Shown here: positions 61,307 through 64,000 of the stretch, in pieces
How positions within the stretch are numbered: position 1 is the first letter of the stretch
Layout: the number at the start of each line of letters is the position of its first letter
Assembly: GCF_024733555.1 (NCBI RefSeq)
Contig: NZ_JANIOF010000001.1
Coordinates: 2,538,777 to 2,602,776, forward strand
DNA: 64,000 bases
Origin: Paenibacillus sp. SC116
GTDB lineage: Bacteria > Bacillota > Bacilli > Paenibacillales > Paenibacillaceae
Direction of reading: 5' to 3'
Made by a program: the position numbers and the translations under genes
Notes under the pieces: model-generated
Seen by the model: the letters and a program-made list of their open reading frames with translations, nothing else
Told to the model about the DNA's origin: nothing
Databases searched by the model: none

Positions 61307-62146
61307 CTAGTTCGCACCTGAATTGATGAATTCTGGGAAAGTTTGAAGCTTAGGATTAACCTTCTTAGCTTTAAACACAAGATGGATAATAATCGCTGCA
61401 AGTGTGAAGTACGTAATTTGCATAATTTGTACTTGTGGGTTAAAGAAGTACAGTTGAATTTGGCTGCCTGTAGCTGCAAGCCAAAAGGCAACGAGGTAGA
61501 ACAGAAGGTTTCCTTTTGTCGCATTGAAAATGTAGCTTATAAATACAACAAAGACCATCAGTTGTATGACGTAGTATATATACGAAGTTGACGTTCCAAA
61601 CGAAGAAATAACATAGCCTGGCAGAACCCATAGTCCGAAGGAGAATCCTGTCAAAAGGCCGCTAACAATATTGCTCTTAAATTTCGTTTGCAAAGCTGGT
61701 AGCAAAAATCCAATCCATCCCAGCACACCGCCAATTAATCCTGTTTCCTTAATCAAGTTAAATAGAGCAGCACCGATCATTTCTGGTACAGTAAACGTAA
61801 TTTCAGGAACTGGAATTCCGAACAATTTTGAACCAAAGTGCATCGTTGCTGCGAACATGAAGAATACCACAATAATAATAGGAAACCAGAACAAATCCTG
61901 CTTTCTTGGGATGAACTTCGCTAGCACTCCTTTCACTGCACTGCCGCCGCCCACCATATAATAAGCAATCAAGCCAGCAATCGAAGGGGAATACAGCGTC
62001 ACGATGGTGATCGGATGCATTAAGGTAAGCTCCCCTGTAATCGGAACTATTACATCAGGAAAAAATAGATAAACAATTGTCACTCCATAAGAAGCACCAA
62101 AAGCTATAGCCAAGTAAACGAATAAATACTTATTAATATTAATCAC
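61307..62146 (-). CDS. CPBP-fold membrane protein, protease motifs lost
   Basis: Membrane protein of 279 residues with about eight helices, arranged like CPBP/Abi intramembrane proteases. The motif normally written EExxxR reads KETGLIGG in IKETGLIGGVLGWIGFLLP, and the FxxxH motif reads FGLWV in FSFGLWVLPGY. So the first Glu, the Arg and the His are all replaced, and peptidase activity is doubtful. Start is GTG, sharing GTGA with the ACP stop and using AAAGGAG inside the ACP gene. Coupling places it in the biosynthetic pathway or in self-immunity. Confidence 0.8.
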   Translation of the reverse strand: MININKYLFVYLAIAFGASYGVTIVYLFFPDVIVPITGELTLMHPITIVTLYSPSIAGLIAYYMVGGGSAVKGVLAKFIPRKQDLFWFPIIIVVFFMFAATMHFGSKLFGIPVPEITFTVPEMIGAALFNLIKETGLIGGVLGWIGFLLPALQTKFKSNIVSGLLTGFSFGLWVLPGYVISSFGTSTSYIYYVIQLMVFVVFISYIFNATKGNLLFYLVAFWLAATGSQIQLYFFNPQVQIMQITYFTLAAIIIHLVFKAKKVNPKLQTFPEFINSGAN

Positions 62147-62406
62147 GATATCGCTCCTTTACTCGCAAGTTTGTTATCAATCAAGGCAACCAAATTATTG
62201 ACCGTACTGAAATTCTTCAAATCCAACTCATCATTTTCAATCGTAAGATCAAATTTCTGCTCTACAAAATCCACAAGCTTCATCGCAAAGAGCGAGTTGA
62301 CAAATCGCAATTCAAAGTAGTTGTCATCATCTGAAAGGGTCACATCGTCATTATCCAATGAGATGTTCGCGCCAATAAAGGTTCTTATTTCTGTGCGATA
62401 ATCCAT
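62143..62406 (-). CDS. Acyl carrier protein for glyceryl/hydroxymalonyl units
   Basis: Discrete ACP of 87 residues. The phosphopantetheine Ser is Ser38 in FVNSLFAMKLVDFVE; where most ACPs have Asp before this Ser, it has Asn, as I recall for ACPs of the methoxymalonyl pathway. Acidic helix-rich fold. It starts after GGGAGGA, 24 bases from the FkbH-like stop. In the known pathway FkbH loads a glyceryl group on such an ACP, which is then oxidised to hydroxymalonyl-ACP. Confidence 0.93.
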   Translation of the reverse strand: MDYRTEIRTFIGANISLDNDDVTLSDDDNYFELRFVNSLFAMKLVDFVEQKFDLTIENDELDLKNFSTVNNLVALIDNKLASKGAIS

Positions 62407-62430
62407 AGTATCCTCCCTTACAAATACGTT

Positions 62431-63468
62431 CTAAGCATGACAGCGAACGTCTATATAATCTGGATAACTCATAATCTTTTCTAGGTCATGCTCGAACACA
62501 TAATTCCCTTGGTCGTCTGATGACTGCTCCCTGAATCCTGAGAACCGAAAGCTAACATTCATCATCCGATTCCTTCCTGTGTCTCGGAAGTCTGCCAACA
62601 GTTTTTTGCTCTGCTTCTTCGCTTCGTTCATAATGTAGCTGAGCAGCACGGTGCCTACTCCCCTAGAGATGACTCGACATGACATGAGCATCATCTCAAG
62701 TCTCCAATGGTCGGCATTCTGTTCGATTAAGGCTAAGCCTATCTTCCCATATGAACCGTACTTATCTTCCAACTCACACACGAGTAAATGATGGGCATCA
62801 GATTGTCTGAATTGATCCAATTCCTCGTAGCTGAACGTCTTGCCAGTAGCATTCAATTGATTCGTTCTTACCGTCAGCTCTTCAGCCCGCTTCAAGTCTT
62901 CTTGTCCTGCAGATGCAATCGAAAACTTCATATTTAGCGATGCTAAAAATTGCTCAGACGGTCCACGATATTCCGTTTCTGCCTGCTTGCGCATGATGTC
63001 ATCTTGATACATTTTTCGTCTGCGTTTTGAGTCAATCGTAATGAACCTTGGATTCAACCTTGGATTATCCAATAAGGATTCATACAAGTTCGAGTTCACA
63101 CAATCCACCGTTTTATGAGTATTTTTCACCTCCTCCAACTCAAACTCCTGATCATCTACAAACAGAATGCTGTCCATCCCGATGTTAATATTTTTTTGAA
63201 TTTGCTCTATCGAGTAGGACTTGGCATTCCAATGGATCTCAGGGTAAATAAAATAATGACTAAGACCGTACTCTTTCAACTTTGCCATCGCTAGATCATG
63301 ATCATTTTTGCTCGCAATGGATTGGAGAATGCCCCGTTTATCCAATATGTCTATAATCTCGACAATGCCAGGCTTGAGCGACACATCATTGGACTCGATC
63401 AGCACTCCATCCCAGATCGTATGATCTAAATCCCACACGACGCATTTTACTTCTACTTGTTTTCCCAT
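62431..63468 (-). CDS. FkbH-like HAD protein (glyceryl-ACP synthase)
   Basis: 345 residues in two domains. The N-terminal HAD-IIIC domain (about 1-150) has the DxD motif VVWDLDHTIWDG, the second motif in SIASKNDHDLA and FVDDQEFE. The C-terminal GNAT-like domain (about 185-345) includes ELTVRTNQLNATGKTFSYE, MSCRVISRGVGTVLL and NRMMNVSF. This is the FkbH architecture that takes 1,3-bisphosphoglycerate, removes phosphate and loads glycerate on a partner ACP. ATG at 63468 follows GAGGGG; GTG at 63474 is also open. Adjacent ACP and hydroxyacyl-CoA dehydrogenase complete the core pathway. Confidence 0.93.
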   Translation of the reverse strand: MGKQVEVKCVVWDLDHTIWDGVLIESNDVSLKPGIVEIIDILDKRGILQSIASKNDHDLAMAKLKEYGLSHYFIYPEIHWNAKSYSIEQIQKNINIGMDSILFVDDQEFELEEVKNTHKTVDCVNSNLYESLLDNPRLNPRFITIDSKRRRKMYQDDIMRKQAETEYRGPSEQFLASLNMKFSIASAGQEDLKRAEELTVRTNQLNATGKTFSYEELDQFRQSDAHHLLVCELEDKYGSYGKIGLALIEQNADHWRLEMMLMSCRVISRGVGTVLLSYIMNEAKKQSKKLLADFRDTGRNRMMNVSFRFSGFREQSSDDQGNYVFEHDLEKIMSYPDYIDVRCHA

Positions 63469-63506
63469 TAGCACCCCTCTTTTCTAATAGTGAGTGTGAA
63501 CATCCT

Positions 63507-64000
63507 CTAATAGGCGTAAAATCCTTTACCGCTTTTGCGACCTAGATGCCCTGCATCGACCATCTTTTTCAGCAGCGGACTGCATCTATATTTAGAATCT
63601 TGGTAGCTGTCATACAACACTTCCAACGAATCAACAACTGTATCCAATCCGATAAGGTCCGCTGTTTCTAATGGACCCATTTTATGATTGAATCCTAGCT
63701 TAATAATGCTATCTACTTGCTCAGGAGTAGCAATTCCATCTTGCACGATAAGGGCAGCTTCGTTCATAAATAAGTGGGAGAGTCGATTCGAAACGAACCC
63801 TGGGAAATCTTCAATAATGATCGCCTTTTTGCGCAATGTCTTTAAAAAGGCGACGATGTCATCCTTCGTCTGTTCAGAGGTGTGATAGCCCTTAATAACT
63901 TCAACCATTTCTTTTAGGGGGACTGGATTCATTAGGTGGATGCCGATGGCTCTGGATGGATCAGGCAAATAGGATGCAAGCTTCGTAATAGAAATACAAC
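63507..64000 (-). CDS. 3-hydroxyacyl-CoA dehydrogenase-like protein (partial)
   Basis: The frame stays open to the right end of the window, so the 5' part with the NAD-binding Rossmann domain lies outside. The visible 163 or so residues begin in the conserved segment before CISITKLASYLPDPSRA, contain the catalytic GIHLMNPVPLKEMVEVI, FPGFVSNRLSHLFMNEA and KLGFNHKMGPLETADLIGLD, and end in GRKSGKGFYAY. In hydroxymalonyl/methoxymalonyl-ACP loci such a dehydrogenase oxidises glyceryl-ACP. It is 38 bases upstream of the fkbH-like gene in the same direction. Confidence 0.93.
   Translation of the reverse strand, partial: CISITKLASYLPDPSRAIGIHLMNPVPLKEMVEVIKGYHTSEQTKDDIVAFLKTLRKKAIIIEDFPGFVSNRLSHLFMNEAALIVQDGIATPEQVDSIIKLGFNHKMGPLETADLIGLDTVVDSLEVLYDSYQDSKYRCSPLLKKMVDAGHLGRKSGKGFYAY

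Noticed and set aside
1-64000. CRISPR arrays, tRNA/rRNA genes, transposases, phage genes, replication origin
   Set aside because: I found no spaced direct repeats of CRISPR type, no tRNA-like TTCGAATC loops in cloverleaf context, no transposase or phage protein among the frames, and no DnaA-box cluster.

Overview
The window looks like a chromosomal segment of a Gram-positive, low-to-moderate G+C Bacillota, most likely Paenibacillus or a close relative. The evidence is the strong AGGAGG-type ribosome binding sites, frequent GTG/TTG starts, many intrinsic terminators, an S-layer-homology (SLH) surface protein, stalk-domain and YwaF-type proteins, KhtTU, a Mn-type pyrophosphatase and a TipAS-type MerR regulator. 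This is inference from gene content; no rRNA or other taxonomic marker is present. I found no rRNA, tRNA, CRISPR array, intact insertion sequence or prophage.

Layout. 0-11 kb: topB, an SDR protein lacking its catalytic Tyr/Lys, a glutathione peroxidase, a MarR regulator divergent from DoxX and a drug MFS pump, an isochorismatase-like hydrolase, a membrane-anchored GDPD, and an AIM24-family pair. 11-19 kb (minus strand): two PLP aminotransferases including hisC, then a CDP-sugar operon (rfbF, rfbG, a sugar C-methyltransferase, an epimerase/reductase) and a glycosyltransferase; rfbF has an in-frame 15-bp tandem duplication inside a conserved motif. 19-30 kb: a MerR/TipAS regulator with its 19-bp-spacer promoter, murB, a palindromic intergenic repeat, a YwaF-like membrane protein, a DUF2268 protease, an MGT glycosyltransferase coupled to a small Cys-rich ORF, ppaC, a MOSC protein, small unknown genes, a HAD gene broken by a stop codon, and an aldo/keto reductase. 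30-36 kb: a Fur-controlled iron-siderophore uptake pair with a terminator inside the start of the permease gene, a stand-alone type II thioesterase and a type II NADH dehydrogenase-like protein. 36-50 kb: an APH-like kinase whose 3' end is duplicated 674 bp downstream, an SLH protein, a two-component pair with a dual-kinase hybrid sensor, a deletion-broken GNAT gene coupled to a pgsA paralogue in an A+T-rich patch, a VOC protein, and an ECF sigma factor with a secreted partner. 50-56 kb: khtTU, a stalk-domain secreted protein and rarD.

55.8-64 kb (minus strand) is the edge of a natural-product cluster. A 3-hydroxyacyl-CoA dehydrogenase (cut by the window end), an FkbH-like glyceryl-ACP synthase and a dedicated ACP are the core of the hydroxymalonyl/methoxymalonyl-ACP extender-unit pathway. 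They are followed by a CPBP-fold membrane protein without its protease motifs, a type II thioesterase, an FtsX-type ABC exporter and an MFS pump. The synthase genes should lie beyond the right end. This module is the most promising lead in the window.
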